Shown here: in pieces, positions 31,810 to 43,384 of the stretch
Numbering within the stretch: position 1 is the stretch's first letter
Layout of the letters: every line of letters begins with the position of its first letter
Assembly (NCBI GenBank): GCA_021521415.1
Contig: JAIQDT010009236.1
Span: 1 to 64,000, forward strand
Length of the DNA stretch: 64,000 bases
Reading direction: 5' to 3'
From: Bidens hawaiensis
Lineage: Eukaryota; Streptophyta; Magnoliopsida; Asterales; Asteraceae
Notes under the pieces: model-generated
Told to the model about the DNA's origin: nothing
The model's database searches: none
The model's input: the letters and a program-made list of their open reading frames with translations, nothing else
Program-made: the position numbers and the translations under genes

Positions 31810-34418
31810 TTATTCATCTTCCCCTTCAATATCAAGTAGAGCTTTCAACTACTCCATGTTGTTCTCCTTATCCGCAAGCTTGGATATCTGCTCCCCGAGA
31901 GAAAACTTCAAAGTATCAAAATTTTTTGTTTTCTGTACAAGTACGGCAGCAGTATCCTTGCCATGTAAAATGTGTTCTTCCAGATGCTTAGATTCTGAGG
32001 CAAATTTATAGCCTTCCTGGAAGCCCATTTGACAACCAGCTTTCTTGGAAGCATTCAGAAGAACGGGGACACAATTCCTGAGTTCATCACTCGCCCGGAC
32101 TTGGGTGATAACCTGACAAATAAACTATAAGCAAGTGTTTCACGAGTGATCACGAGAATATATAAACAATTACCTCGGGGATTCCTTCCGCCAACAACCA
32201 CTTCTTATCCGCCTTAGCTCGGACAAGTTCCATTTTATGACCAACACACTCCAAGGCCTGATCTCGGGTTTTGGTGGCAAGGTCAGTTAAGCGCTTGTCC
32301 TTCACTGCTGACTCAGTTTAAAGAGTTCTTATCAATTCCGCATGTTCGTCCAACTTCTTTTGGAGGACGTTCTTGGCTTCCTCAGTAGCGAGACGGTTAG
32401 CCCTCTCAGCTTCCAAAGCTTGATGGCTCTCTTTAGCTTCATTCATCGCCCCGAGGGCTTCTTTCTTGGCTTCAGCCAAATTAATCTCTAAGTCATCCCA
32501 CTCCTCATTCATCGCTAGCCAGTCTTGGCATATTTCTTGGTTGGTGGAAACAAGTATTCGCCAAATGATAAGAGTTTGAGCTTAATAACTCTTGGTGAAT
32601 ACGGCGACGTTGTCGCTCCCTTTCTGTAGGAGGAAGGCTTTCCCGCAGATATTCGAAACATACATCCACGTCGTTTAGCGTCGAATTTTAACGTAAAGAC
32701 CAACGCGGATTATGTGGGTAAGTATCTTCCTCATGAGGAGGAGGAGAGGTCTGACGCCCATAGGCGAATGCACTAACACCTCCCTGATCCCTGAAGCGAT
32801 GAACATTGAAGGAAGGTGACATATTAAAGCAATCAGTGTCACCAACTTCCTTATTCTTCAAAGGAGAATCATCCGCAAAAAATATTGGATCTTTGGCGGT
32901 GTTAGATAGTGGAGATGGTGGAGGCGGTGGTGCTATCGAGTTCTTCAAACCCGAAATATCTTCAGAAAGATCCGTCAGGGCCACTGTAAGATAACAATCG
33001 TCCGTTAAGGAAGTACATTTAGCATCATATAATTATCAAAACCCAAAGAATGTTAAAATTACCTAAGGAAATATCCTTAGAAGAAATTTCGTCGAGGCGG
33101 GCTTCCAAGCTTACTATCTTTTGTTTTTTGGACGGGGCGACCTTGGTATGCTTAACTTTACGCTTGCCAGCCGCCTTAGAAACTCCCGCGTCGGCAGCTT
33201 GTGGCCCCGCCTCCACGCAAACATCCACAACAATGGGACGATCGCCCCCAGAAGTAGCATCAACACCTTCATGGTCGGCTGCTTGTCTGGTAGTTGCTTT
33301 CTGACGGGTCAAACCTACAGTTGAATGCATGGAATTAATAACATCAACTGGTAAACTTCCTTCGCAGAGTGACGACTCCTCGCTATACGAAAAGAGTACA
33401 ATCACTCCGCCGTAAGTAATAGCAGTCACGAGCCGAGGTTGTAAAATTCCCTCACCTTTCTGAACGAATTCTTGAACATATTCCTCTCCTTTAGTGTACA
33501 TCGCTTCAGAAACCACAGGTTCCAAACGAAACGCGATGGGAAATAGGAAGTTGACACATGTGCGTTCCAAAAAGGGCATGTCCCATGGATCGATTGGACG
33601 GCGCACCATCAATCCCCCTTCATGGTCCAACAAGGCATCGAAGGCGGAACCCTCACCTGTACAAGCAATAATAAAAGTCAGAAGTCAGACACTTATTAAT
33701 GGGAAAATTGAAATAACACCAAGCTTACTTTTGTTGGTCCTCTCGTAATAAAGCTCAAAATCAGGGAATGGCCACAGGGGGCTCATCTTAGCACTCACCA
33801 TCGCTCCCTCGTGTATGGGGCGCATGGGAGTTGGCGTGGCGGTCAGTGTCATGAACCACGGAAGACCCTCATGAGCAGTGGCCGAAACCAGTGGCATCGC
33901 GTCCTCCGCCTTGCGATGAGTCATCGCGAAAGGAACAACATCCTCTCGGATCCAGAAAAATTTTGGTTTCCAACCATGGAGGTTGCGGATCCACTCTGTA
34001 CCGATGACTCCCTTCCCGGTGGTAGCAAAGCTATACCAACTATCGCGGTAGGTCATTTTGTAAAAAACGGCAAACATGCCAACAGACGGCTCAAAGTCAC
34101 GAGCTTGACAAAAGAATTCGAAGTGTCGAATTCTTAACATTCTGAAAGGATGGATTTGTGATATATGAATTCCGTAGGTTGTCAAGATCGACTGCACAAA
34201 CCTCGTCACCGGTATCAGGAAATTCCCTGTCATAAAATGATCCACATAAATAGCCATCTTCTTCAGGGGTGGACTGGTTGCAATGGAACCACTCGCTAGA
34301 TGCTCTGGTTCCCACTCCGACGCTAGGCCATATACGTTAACAACGTCTTCATAATCCTTCTTCTTGAGGTTCACAACGACCGCAAGAATAGCAGGAGCAC
34401 TCTCTTGTCTCCCGCCAT
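31810..34418 (-). pseudogene. Antisense gene A of the Tat element (spliced, gypsy-type transposon domain)
   Basis: On the minus strand, ATG at 34416-34418 and stop at 31810-31812. Four exons are separated by GT-AG introns 33657-33728 (72 bp), 32984-33062 (79 bp) and 32113-32173 (61 bp). Exon 1 encodes the 'putative gypsy type transposon' domain: K-K-M-A-I-Y-V-D-H-F, Y-G-I-H-I-S-Q-I-H-P, F-F-W-I-R-E-D-V-V. The middle has a Lys-rich nuclear-type stretch (G-K-R-K-V-K-H-T-K) and acidic and proline-rich parts. Then comes a long coiled-coil (E-A-K-K-E-A-L-G-A-M-N-E-A) and a conserved C-terminal exon. There is a frameshift near the start and several stops further on. Its function is unknown; it is not needed for gag-pol chemistry. 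Its paralogue is at 34909-37835. Confidence 0.78.
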
Positions 34419-34566
34419 CTGAATAAGATCGATATACTAAGATCTTAGAGAAGAACTTGAATCAAAAAGCTAGAGTAATAGAGACGAAGAAATCTCGGAT
34501 CTGCTTTCAATAAGAAAAATGGAGAATTTTGTAAGTGGTAAAGGTTGATTGGGAGATGGATACGAT

Positions 34567-34743
34567 CTATTTATATGCATCGCAATTAATGCGACTGATG
34601 GATTGCCAGAATAGAGAGAAAAAGTGGACCAATAAATGATGGACACGTCAGGCGGGAAAGACGAAAAATGAGAACATGCTGTCAAAAGGCGTTGCACACG
34701 TCCTGTCAGTTATCGCACTATATTTCTCTTACCGCTACGTCAC
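34567..34743 (-). promoter_or_regulatory. Promoter of antisense gene A
   Basis: Minus strand TATAAATAG (34567-34575), 150 bp before the ATG. Three bases upstream is the inverted repeat region 34579-34594 (TCGCA-TTAAT-TGCGA type). Further up lies GTGACGTAGC (34734-34743), with the TGACG core of bZIP sites. All three elements recur at gene B. Confidence 0.6.
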
Positions 34744-34908
34744 TATAACCATCCCACTTGCAATAATTCAAATTAGTGATAAGGAAAAATATCTCAAAAG
34801 ATATTTTCTTACAATAATATAATATTCACAAAAGTTTCACTTTCATTCATAATCAAAAAGATAATTACAAAATATGGAAGTAAATTACAAAATCTGGCCT
34901 ATCCTATT

Positions 34909-37835
34909 CTATGGATCGGAGGCTGGTATTTTCACCGGAGATTTCGGTGAAGTTTCCTCAGACGAGGCGTACTCAGACTCATCATTCAAATAATCTCCCA
35001 ATTGCTGCACTCCATCATTGGCTGAGGCAAACTCCGTGAGCATATTCTGTAAAGGAAACACCATGCCATCATATTCCTTAATCCGCATATCGCGTCCTGC
35101 TTGACATCAAGGCCATGAGGCGGATGATCTCCAAAAGAACGACCAGTTTGAGCATAGGTCATCCCTTAATTAAAGCCCTTCACGCGACCAAGCTGGGATG
35201 AGGCGGTCATAAAGTTAGAAAAGCTATCAGTTAGGTGTGCACTCCCTTTAATATGGCGGATGACCTGACAAAATAAAAAAAAAAATTATTTAGCACCAAG
35301 GCATGAGATATATAGTGAACAAGTGAGGAAAACTCACAGAATCAAGCCCTCGAGTGAGGAACCATTGGGTCGTGCTCCGCACACTCAGCCCTCTCTCGAA
35401 GTCCTTCGGACTCCTCGGCCATTTGTTGCTTTTCGCTCAAGGCTGCAGTGGCACGGGTATCCGCCTCTTCGCAAGCTTGCAAAAAGGAGTCATAGGCAGC
35501 TTGTACTTTAGCAGCACATTTGTCTTTAAGTTCAACTTGCTCCCTTTGCAGCTTCAATTCTGCTTCAAGTTCTTGGATTCGGTTGCCTTGAAGGGTCACT
35601 TGGCTTTCTAGGACCGAGTTCGCTTCTTGGGCCCACACCAAGTCATCTTTTTTTCTTTTGAGTTTCAGCCTGGGCAGCTTCAAGAATGACATTTTGCCTT
35701 TCACAGGCCTCATTCCATTGACGGGCGGCAACATCATTCCGATCCTGTTCACCCCTAAGGGCGATCTCTGCGTCAGTTTGTCTCCACTTGGCTGCACTAG
35801 CTGCCAAGCGATGCTCTTCAGCTTCTTTCTTTGTAGTCTCGACAGCTCGAGAAGCTTCACCCAGTTTTCCGCCCATTGTACGCCATTCGCGTAAGATTTC
35901 CTGGCTACAGGCCAATGTGTTAGCCAAGGAAAAAGATAAGTCGGTGTGAAGATCATGGCGGGAACGTTCATGCTGGTGTGCCATTTCTGTAGGTGGCACA
36001 CAATGTTTGACAAAATTCATACAGGTCCCAGGGTCAGAAAAACGAGACCCATTAATAATGTCCCAAGGGGGAACGAATAGATCAAAGTCATCCCCTAGAT
36101 TCGCCTCCCCGTAATAACGTGAGCTCGAATATTCTAGACGAACGGGGATCGAGGAGGACTGTTGAGGGGCATAATGCGTCGAACCTCTTCCAATCTCATG
36201 GACAGATGGTCCAAATTGGAAACTCCCGCCTGCACCCATAGTCAAGGGTGAGGAAGTAGAGAAAAGTGGAGGAGGAGATCGCGGTGGGGACTCATTAACC
36301 CTGAAACCTTCTTCGTTAACCTCAGGGTAATCATTCTGGGAACTAACAACGTTCCCAGACTGGAACAGATAGTCTAAGGAGTCGTTAGCTCCATACTGAA
36401 GGATGGGCCCCTCCACATTCGCTTCAGTGGGTGGGGTAGAAGGCTTCTCTTCCGTCTCCTTCTCTAGAGGAGGAGATGGCTATTTCTCGGATGTCGGGTT
36501 GGTGATGGTACTTTTTCCGACATATCATCCCCAACAATCGATGGATCTGCACAACAAAAACCACGCTTAGCTAACATTCCAAAGCAGTAAAATGTAGAAA
36601 ATGAAATACGTACCGTCTACCGTTCGCATACGCTCAGCAAGACTAAACTGTGGTTTATTAGGACGATGAGTCCTCTGCTTCTTTTTTGAGGATATTTCAC
36701 CGGCGTCCGCGGTACCTGCACCCGCATTACTCGCCTGAAAAGACGAGAAAGCCCTCTTCTTCTCCAAATTTGCCAAAAAGTGTGAGACAGAGGAAAATTC
36801 AGGGGCATCGTCATCTCAAATCCCCTTTTCTTGAGTGGCGGAATCGTCACTCGATGATAGAATGGCGATCACCCCATCAGAACTGAGGGCATTAAGTGGA
36901 GGAGGGTTTAAAACGTACGCACCTGATTGAAAGGTTGCGTCCGAAACTAAGGGTTCGGCTCGCACCTTCGTTAGGAAAAGAAATCGGTCCTTAGTCTTTT
37001 CAAGGATCGGTCTGTCACCCGCATCGCGAATACTTTTCCGGTTACAATCCCTATCCTTTAAGAGAGCGTTTAACACGGGACCTCGACCTGAAAAGGAAAA
37101 CATAAAACTCAGTCATAAAGTTTCAAAGCAAGCGAAATTCAAAGAGGATAACTTACGTTCGTCTAGACCAATAAAAACGGGTTCCAAAAACTCATACGAC
37201 CATAGGCGGCTCATGCCTGCCCATACAAGGGCCTCCTTGAGTAACGTCCGCATCAGCCTAGGTTCCAAACTTAGGACACTAAACCAATCACGACCCTCAT
37301 GGGAGGCCGTGACAACTTCCGGAAGTGCTTCAGTGGTTGGACGTCGAACCATGGTAATGGGCACCACGTCCTCAGATATCCAGAAGAACTTGCTACGCCA
37401 ATCATTTGACCCTTTCTCGACCTCGTAACCGATACTCCTATCGGAAAGTCCCTGGGACGTGAACCAACCACCACGGTTAGCAAATCGGTAAAAGACAGGA
37501 AACCGGTCAAGGTGAGGTAACATTTCATGTGTCGTACACCCGAATTCATAATGACGAATTCGCATGACAGCACGAGGATGCAACTGGGATAAATGGATCC
37601 CATATGCACTTAACACCTTCATGAAAAATTTTGTCATGGGAAAACGGAAATTCCCATAGACAAAAAAATCAAAACACACAGCCATTTTGCCAGGCGGCGA
37701 CAGGCTGGCTATAGAACCAGGAGAGGGAAATTCTAGTTCCCACTCCGGTGGGATACCATAATTATCAATCAACTTCTGGTAATCAGACTGATCCCATTAA
37801 ACTTCTACTTCGTCAATCTCATATTGACCGGCCAT
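34909..37835 (-). pseudogene. Antisense gene B of the Tat element (spliced paralogue of gene A)
   Basis: ATG at 37833-37835, stop at 34909-34911. Introns 37088-37156 (69 bp), 36547-36613 (67 bp) and 35265-35337 (73 bp) fall at the same places of the protein as in gene A: right after the transposon-type domain, before the acidic/proline middle, and before the last exon. Exon 1 has K-M-A-V-C-F-D-F-F, Y-G-I-H-L-S-Q-L-H-P and F-F-W-I-S-E-D-V-V-P. The middle has K-K-K-Q-R-T-H-R. The coiled-coil part is long (36416-35342 region, with A-E-L-K-L-Q-R-E-Q-V-E-L-K). Codon 13 is TAA, and there are frameshifts at about 36480 and 35640. The two proteins are clearly diverged, so the duplication is older than this insertion. 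The role is unknown. Confidence 0.78.
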
Positions 37836-37948
37836 CGTTTAACAAGAAAAGAACAGTGAACAGATACTTGGAGATTTAGTAATCAATTGGAAATCTTCAA
37901 AGAGAAAAGAAGAAAGATAATCAGAAATCAAAAAGGGAGTAACACCCA

Positions 37949-38033
37949 CTATTTATACCCATCGCAATTAATGCGATGGGATATGAACAGCAGAGAGAGA
38001 AAATCTTCGCTCAATCAAAAATTGCTACGTCAC
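37949..38033 (-). promoter_or_regulatory. Promoter of antisense gene B
   Basis: Minus strand TATAAATAG (37949-37957), 114 bp before the ATG. The perfect inverted repeat ATCGCA-ATTAA-TGCGAT (37961-37977) starts three bases further up, the same spacing as in gene A. GTGACGTAGC is at 38024-38033. Confidence 0.62.
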
Positions 38034-38260
38034 GCGGGTAATTCGAAAAAGAGAAAAAGGTACACAGTCGGGTACAGTGACAGCCGTCATAAACATCCCA
38101 TCATCTGTTCACGCGCCTGCGAGTGATCAACTTGTCCTTTTTCATGATTATCCACACCAACAAAAGATATTTTTCTACCAAACTCCAAAATTCAAAAACC
38201 CCCAAAATTTACCTTAAGTCCAAAATTTCACCCGCATAAAAACTTCATGCGGAAGAAACA

Positions 38261-38276
38261 CTGGACTGGGGGGACT
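38261..38276 (+). other. Polypurine tract of the Tat element
   Basis: CTGGACTGGGGGGACT directly before the LTR start at 38277. Confidence 0.65.
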
Positions 38277-38437
38277 TATAGAGGTAGGATACCAAAATGA
38301 CCCAAATACCCTTAAGTACTACCCGCGGGTCGGAGATGAACCCCTCATATACCACCCGCGGGACATATGGATCACCCGCATAATCTTCTAAAGGAGAAAC
38401 ACCCACAAGACGCTTGCGGAAGCATCCTGACACCCTC
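38277..38437 (+). repeat. 3' LTR remnant of the Tat element (~160 bp)
   Basis: TATAGAGGTAGGATACC... is colinear with 25055-25217, including the block CTACCCGCGGGTCGGAGA. It stops at GACACCCTC near 38437. About 650 bp of LTR are missing. Confidence 0.85.
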
Positions 38438-38592
38438 CAAGCTAGTTATTATGTAATTAAACTTAAACATTATATATACATTTTGTATTTAATAATAATA
38501 CATTTTATTTTAAAAAAAATAAAATCCAGGCCTAGCAGGGTTACAGATCTGTGGTCGTCGACCACCCTGCAACCCCCAAGGGACGGCGCTCG
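38438..38592. other. Junction sequence of unknown origin
   Basis: About 155 bp between the cut Tat LTR and the resumed array unit. It contains A/T-rich sequence and GCAGGGT...ACCCTGC arms. It matches neither the chromovirus LTR nor the array. Confidence 0.6.
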
Positions 38593-40104
38593 TGTGATTA
38601 TGAGCTCTCCGAGTTGTGCACATATTCCAATCATTTTACTCATACATTTAGCAAATCTTCATTAGCAGATAGTAAAATTAATTAACTTAACAAGTATAAA
38701 AAGTGAACCATGAATACATTTTTTAAGTTAAACAAGCATATAACTTAGAAAGCCAAATAATACCAAAAATCAAGTTCTTTCGCTGTCAAAGTTTAGAATA
38801 AGAACAATGCTTAATTGATGTTTTTTTCAACAATTTTTGGAACTACTCTAATATATGAGCGAGTCTTTCTGAGATGCGATGTCAACCGTTTATACGTACT
38901 GATTTTGACGCTCTAGGTCTGATTCACCAAGAACAACGTCAAGGAGGAAACCCACCGCTGTGAAAAAAAATACCCGTTGAGTCAAGTTTCGAATGAGACC
39001 ATAAGATTTTAGGCCATAACTATCATCTAATATCATTAGGACAGAATACCGACTGAAAATGCTTAATTGACGTTACAGTAGGAAATACAAGCACAAAAAC
39101 CAAATTAAATGTGAACCGAGCGCATGTACTTTTTATTTGATATCAAAACAAAATTGTAAATATTTTGACCTTTTTAAACCTAGTCCACGTCATCTCATGG
39201 TTTCTCTTAAATATTCCTTCATCAATTTCAATGTTATTTTCATAACATTATTAATGGATGAAATGTAATTATGCGAATATTTTAACCTTTTAAATCTTTT
39301 TTTAACGACAATTCACACATCATCTACTTTCTACTCTTAAACTGATATGTAAATTTTTATATGATATTTCAATTACCATTATAAACTGGTTTGGTCGGTC
39401 TATTGTAAATATTTTGTAACAAATGACCGAAACAAAGCACAATCATCCTAACTTACAAGATTACGGGGGAGGGGGGGGGGGGAGAATAAAGTAGATTACA
39501 TTGGCATCACATTCTTATTGATATATAATTTTCAAGAAACTCATATTATATTATAAAACAAAGAAAATACATCTTAATATGTAGAAATGCATGTTTTATT
39601 CATTTATTGTATCATGGGGATCTTTAAAACAATGTGACGGAAGCTAGAAATTTTCAATTGTGAATCGGATCCGGTCCAGAAGGCACCTTTTCTTTTGCCA
39701 CGCCGTATGTTGGATCTATTTCTTTCGGTGAAGATAGTTGTTGGTGTTGCATTTGTGGTGGTGGTGTGAGAAGTAGTCGACGAGGGTTGGAGATTTTTGT
39801 GGAATGCTGATCATGATAGTTAACGGATGTTTCTGATGACTTGGTGGACGAGACGGTGGTGATAAGGAGAGGAAGAGTAACAACAAGCGAAAGGTCTTCA
39901 TCTTCTTAGGACTTTGTCGGGAGAAATGAATGGTGCTGGTAATGGTTAATTGATGGAATATTTATAAGAGCTTCATAAGTCATATAATAAATGATAAAAT
40001 TAAGTTATAAATTATAGTTGTGTTACAGGTATATATTAATATAGACATCAATAATGTTATAACTTCCTAGACGTGTCTCACTCATGTAACATGTAAAAAA
40101 TATC
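38593..40104. repeat. CLE array unit 4
   Basis: It resumes at GTGTGATTATGAGCTCTC, so it lacks the copia LTR tail and the first few bases of the unit, and then is colinear with units 1 and 2. It contains a run of about 13 G's near 39469-39482 not seen in units 1 and 2. The CLE gene copy is broken. Confidence 0.85.
39654..39901 (-). pseudogene. CLE peptide gene, copy 4 (frameshifted)
   Basis: The start codon is at 39899-39901 with leader M-K-T-F-R-L-L-L-L-F. A one-base deletion follows near codon 10, and a net 19 bp deletion near 39797 removes part of the Thr-rich region. The frame thus ends early at 39716. In the original frame the C-terminal motif is preserved at 39657-39692: E-K-V-P-S-G-P-D-P-I-H-N, preceded by E-I-D-P-T-Y-G-V-A-K and followed by a stop. 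This copy alone keeps Pro at motif position 7, as in standard CLE peptides. The loss of the frame came after or apart from the change seen in copies 2 and 3. Confidence 0.8.
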
Positions 40105-40644
40105 TAGTTTGAGTCTTAGTAGTAGTCAAGTTCGGCTGTATATACCACTATAGTGGTTTGGTTTAGTTGTAAATTCGTTTTTCAAGTTACTAAACAAAAA
40201 GAGTTGTATGGCCTCGGTCCCGGTGCCCTACATTGGGGTTGGATTTACTCGTAAACACAGTTCTAAATATCATAGTTAAATTAAACTTTCGCGGAATAAA
40301 TAAAACTTCAAACATTCATTACAAAATATTCATAACTTGTCTTTAAAACATAACTTAAAATATCTTATTTAAACATCATGACAGATCTTCAGATGCCAGC
40401 CTCTTCAATTCATGCCATGTGTCTCCCTCAAGCTAGCTGCTTCAGTCTATTTACCTGCGTGCATACTAAAAGTCAGCTACGCTGAGTGATTTCTAGTTAA
40501 TCAGGCTACATACAATACATTTACATACTTACACATACACGTATCCGAAGATACATATAACATATTTAACTTGTTATCTTTCTTACATACTTTCATTCCT
40601 TCATTCGTACATACATTCATATATATTATAAGAGTAATTCGCCC

Positions 40645-40815
40645 TATAACATTCGCATATATTATTAGGGTCTGTTCCATGCATTCGCAGTTATTATTAG
40701 GGTCTTTTCCCTTCATTCGCAGATATTATTAGGGTATGTTCCCTTAATTTGCAGATATTATTAGGGTACGTTCCCTACATTCACAAATATTATTAGGGTT
40801 TGTTCCGTACATTCG
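40645..40815. repeat. 3'-slot tandem repeat
   Basis: About five units of ATTCGCAGATATTATTAGGG then TCTGTTCCCT, a drifted version of the repeat at 17299-17621. Confidence 0.85.
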
Positions 40816-41518
40816 TACAAGCATACCTCCATACTATCATTCATAGAATTTCATACATATCCTACTTTATTATTCATGCATAATTTATACACAATTACAT
40901 ATTCTAACACTTACCTTCCTTGGCAATAAGTGCAATATCCGAAGATTGTTCACGTACCGACAAGCATTCATTCATAACTTCGATAACTATCACACATATC
41001 ATAGATGGCATACACTTACCACTTAAGTAAGTGTATTAACTATTCACATCGAGTATGCACACAGCCCTGAAAACATAACTAGGAAATGGGGCTTGAAACT
41101 CACCTGTAAGCGATTCCGTTCTGAGTTAACGGTAACTCCTTTCTATAATTGGGCGCGTCTTACTGTATAATGATTACATGCATCAATTAACTAGCCCTAT
41201 CCGTATCATATTTCTAGATTATTGTAACCCCCGACTATGGCGGTATGGAGCAGCGCCCCTGGCAGCAGGGTTCTAGGGGCGGCAGCCCCTAGCGGGGTCC
41301 AAGGGGTAGAGCTCCTGGCTAGGGTTAAGCTGTCAGGTCATCTTGGAAACATTTATTTTCATTAATAAGTCTTTACTAAAAACCTTCGTTTTAAACGTTA
41401 CCCTTCATTATTGATTGATTGCTTATTTTTTGTCCTTATATCATATAAGTCCATATATGTGGTTTATGTATGCATACTTTGTTTATTTTTCGTTAATTTT
41501 CTAAAATGATACCAAGTC

Positions 41519-41870
41519 CGTATAAGTTTATTTGTGGCGTATAAGTCCTATAAGCGTATAAGTTCTTTGTAGACGTATAAGCTATTCTAGGCGTATAAGC
41601 TATTCCAGCGCATAATTCTTCTCCACGTATAAGTCGTCCTTAGCGTATAAGTCTTTCCCAACGTAAAAGTGATATCCGGCGTATAAGTTATACATATACG
41701 TATATACATATACGTCATGCATACATATACGTGGCTCACACTTATACGTTTCAGATATATACACGCTGTCCGAACTTATGCGTTGTCTACTTACATGTTT
41801 CCTACGTATATGCCGCTATACATATACGTCGTATATACTTATACGCCGTGTATGTTCTGTTCAGCTCTTG
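41519..41870. repeat. Minisatellite built on CGTATAAG
   Basis: More than fifteen degenerate units around GGCGTATAAGT. They pass gradually into CATATACGTATATACATATACG, close to the repeat in the chromovirus 3' LTR. Confidence 0.9.
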
Positions 41871-42973
41871 TATACGCGTTTTTAGGGTTTTTCTTCGATT
41901 TCGGCTTCGTCAGCCACCGTTAATCACCATGGTTGATCGGGGTTTGATCGTTTATAGTCTAGATAGCTTTGTAGTGTCCAGATCTGAGCTAAGGTGGTCC
42001 TTAAGCTCGTTTTTGATTGATTAAACGCCCGAACAAAGCTAGATCTAGATCCAAACGACTCATACGGCATCTCGGGGCTGCGGTGTCGGGTTCTAATATA
42101 TTGGTACAGCTGAGATAAATCATTTCTTACCTTCGGTTGGTCTCGGATCGTTAAAAGGATTAGTGTAGAGAGTGTTTGGCTTAAGTGTGTGTTTTTGAAG
42201 GTGTAGGCTATGGTGTAGAGATCGATGGAAATATAAACGATTAGGGTTTAAGGGGTATTTATACTCCCTTAAGCCCATGGACCTTTGGCCCATCTTTCCT
42301 TTTTGATCCATAATTAATTCTATCTAAATAGCCTACTTATCCTTCCATCTTTATTATTTTATTATTTCTCTAATAACTTAAGTAAACTTTTCCATCATAA
42401 ATAAATAATATATTAAATATTATTCTTAGAAAATTTGGGATGTTACAAGAGTCAATCAAGTGTGTCGATCAAACATGTCCTTTCTTGTGTGCTTTTGAGC
42501 TCTCCCCGTTTTACACATATTTCAACCATTTTCCTCATACTTTTATGCAAGTCTTCTTTAGCAGATAGTAAAGTTAATTAACTCGAGCATTTTCAAAAGT
42601 GAAAAATGAATACATTTTTCAGTTAAACAAAGCATATAACTTAGAAGCCAAGTAATTCCAAAAATCAAGTTCTTTCCCTGTCAACGTTTAGAATAAGAGC
42701 AATGCTTAATTGACGTTTTCTTCAACTACTTTTGGAACTACCCTAATACACGAGTGAGTCTTCCTGATATGGGATGTCAACCATTTATATGTACTGATTT
42801 TGACACTCTATGTCTTACTTACCAAGGACAACGTCAAGGAGGAAACCCATCACTATGAAAAAAATACCCCGTTGAGTCAAGTTTCGAATGAGACCATAAT
42901 ATTTTAAGCCTTAACTATCATCTAATATCATTAGACCAGAAGAGCAACTGCAATGCTTAATTGACGTTACAGT

Positions 42974-43384
42974 TGAAGTTTAGTGACCAGGATCGTTAAC
43001 ACAAAACCAAAATTTAGATCATAAGCTCGATCTTTGTGATTCTCATTAGCTCGAAAATTATAATACTCAAAACTCATAAACTCTCTTAATGATATAAGCC
43101 ACAAGCTTAGGTTTATTTACTCATTTAAACTTGAAAACCCAACTAGACTAGAATACAAATAATTATCATATTTAAATACTAATTGGTAAAAACAAATCTA
43201 AATAATACATAATAAAGAAATTCCTTGTTTTCCAAGTCATTAACTCGATTTGTTCACAAAGTAATTTATTCCATATAAACCAAGTTACGTGTTCAACTTG
43301 ATAAACAAAAAACCAATCCATCTAAATCTCGATGGGTTGACCCAACCCGCCTCATTGACTTAAGGACGAAAACTAAGTCCAACA
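42974..43384 (-). mobile_element. Copia solo LTR, 411 bp
   Basis: Minus strand TGTTGGACTTAGTTTTCGTC...CTAAACTTCA, flanked by the perfect duplicate acagt (42969-42973 and 43385-43389). The array unit continues across it. The strand is chosen from the TGTTGGA start typical of copia LTRs. Confidence 0.85.

Larger units (their letters stand above)
25055..38437 (+). mobile_element. Tat-lineage Ty3/gypsy element with two antisense genes, 13.4 kb
   Basis: The order is 5' LTR, primer site, gag, protease, RT, RNase H, a second (archaeal-like) RNase H and integrase. Then follow two paralogous genes on the opposite strand, a purine tract and the first 160 bp of a 3' LTR. The second RNase H and extra antisense frames after pol are hallmarks of the plant Tat/Retand group (established knowledge). 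It sits inside the chromovirus 3' LTR. The rest of its own 3' LTR is deleted, so no target duplicate can be shown. All genes are damaged. Confidence 0.88.
40205..42447 (-). mobile_element. Solo gypsy LTR, minus strand, 2243 bp
   Basis: It is flanked by the perfect duplicate agagt (40200-40204 and 42448-42452). Read on the minus strand: TGTAACATCCCAAATTTTC..., TATA stretch GAGTATAAATACCCC (near 42252-42268), minisatellite (41519-41870), GC hairpin (41273-41292), 3'-slot repeat (40645-40815) and end ...GGCCATACA. The promoter half is clearly the same subfamily as the chromovirus 3' LTR at 23480 (shared GCTTAAGG.CCACCTTAGCTC block). Confidence 0.92.

Noticed and set aside
33050..33748. Plus-strand frames inside the antisense genes
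   Set aside because: Shadows: the minus strand shows domain, intron borders and codon sense; the plus strand does not.
32318..37772. An env-like gene after pol of the Tat element
   Set aside because: The frames after pol lie on the opposite strand, have introns and a gypsy-type transposon domain, and show no signal peptide or membrane anchor pattern.
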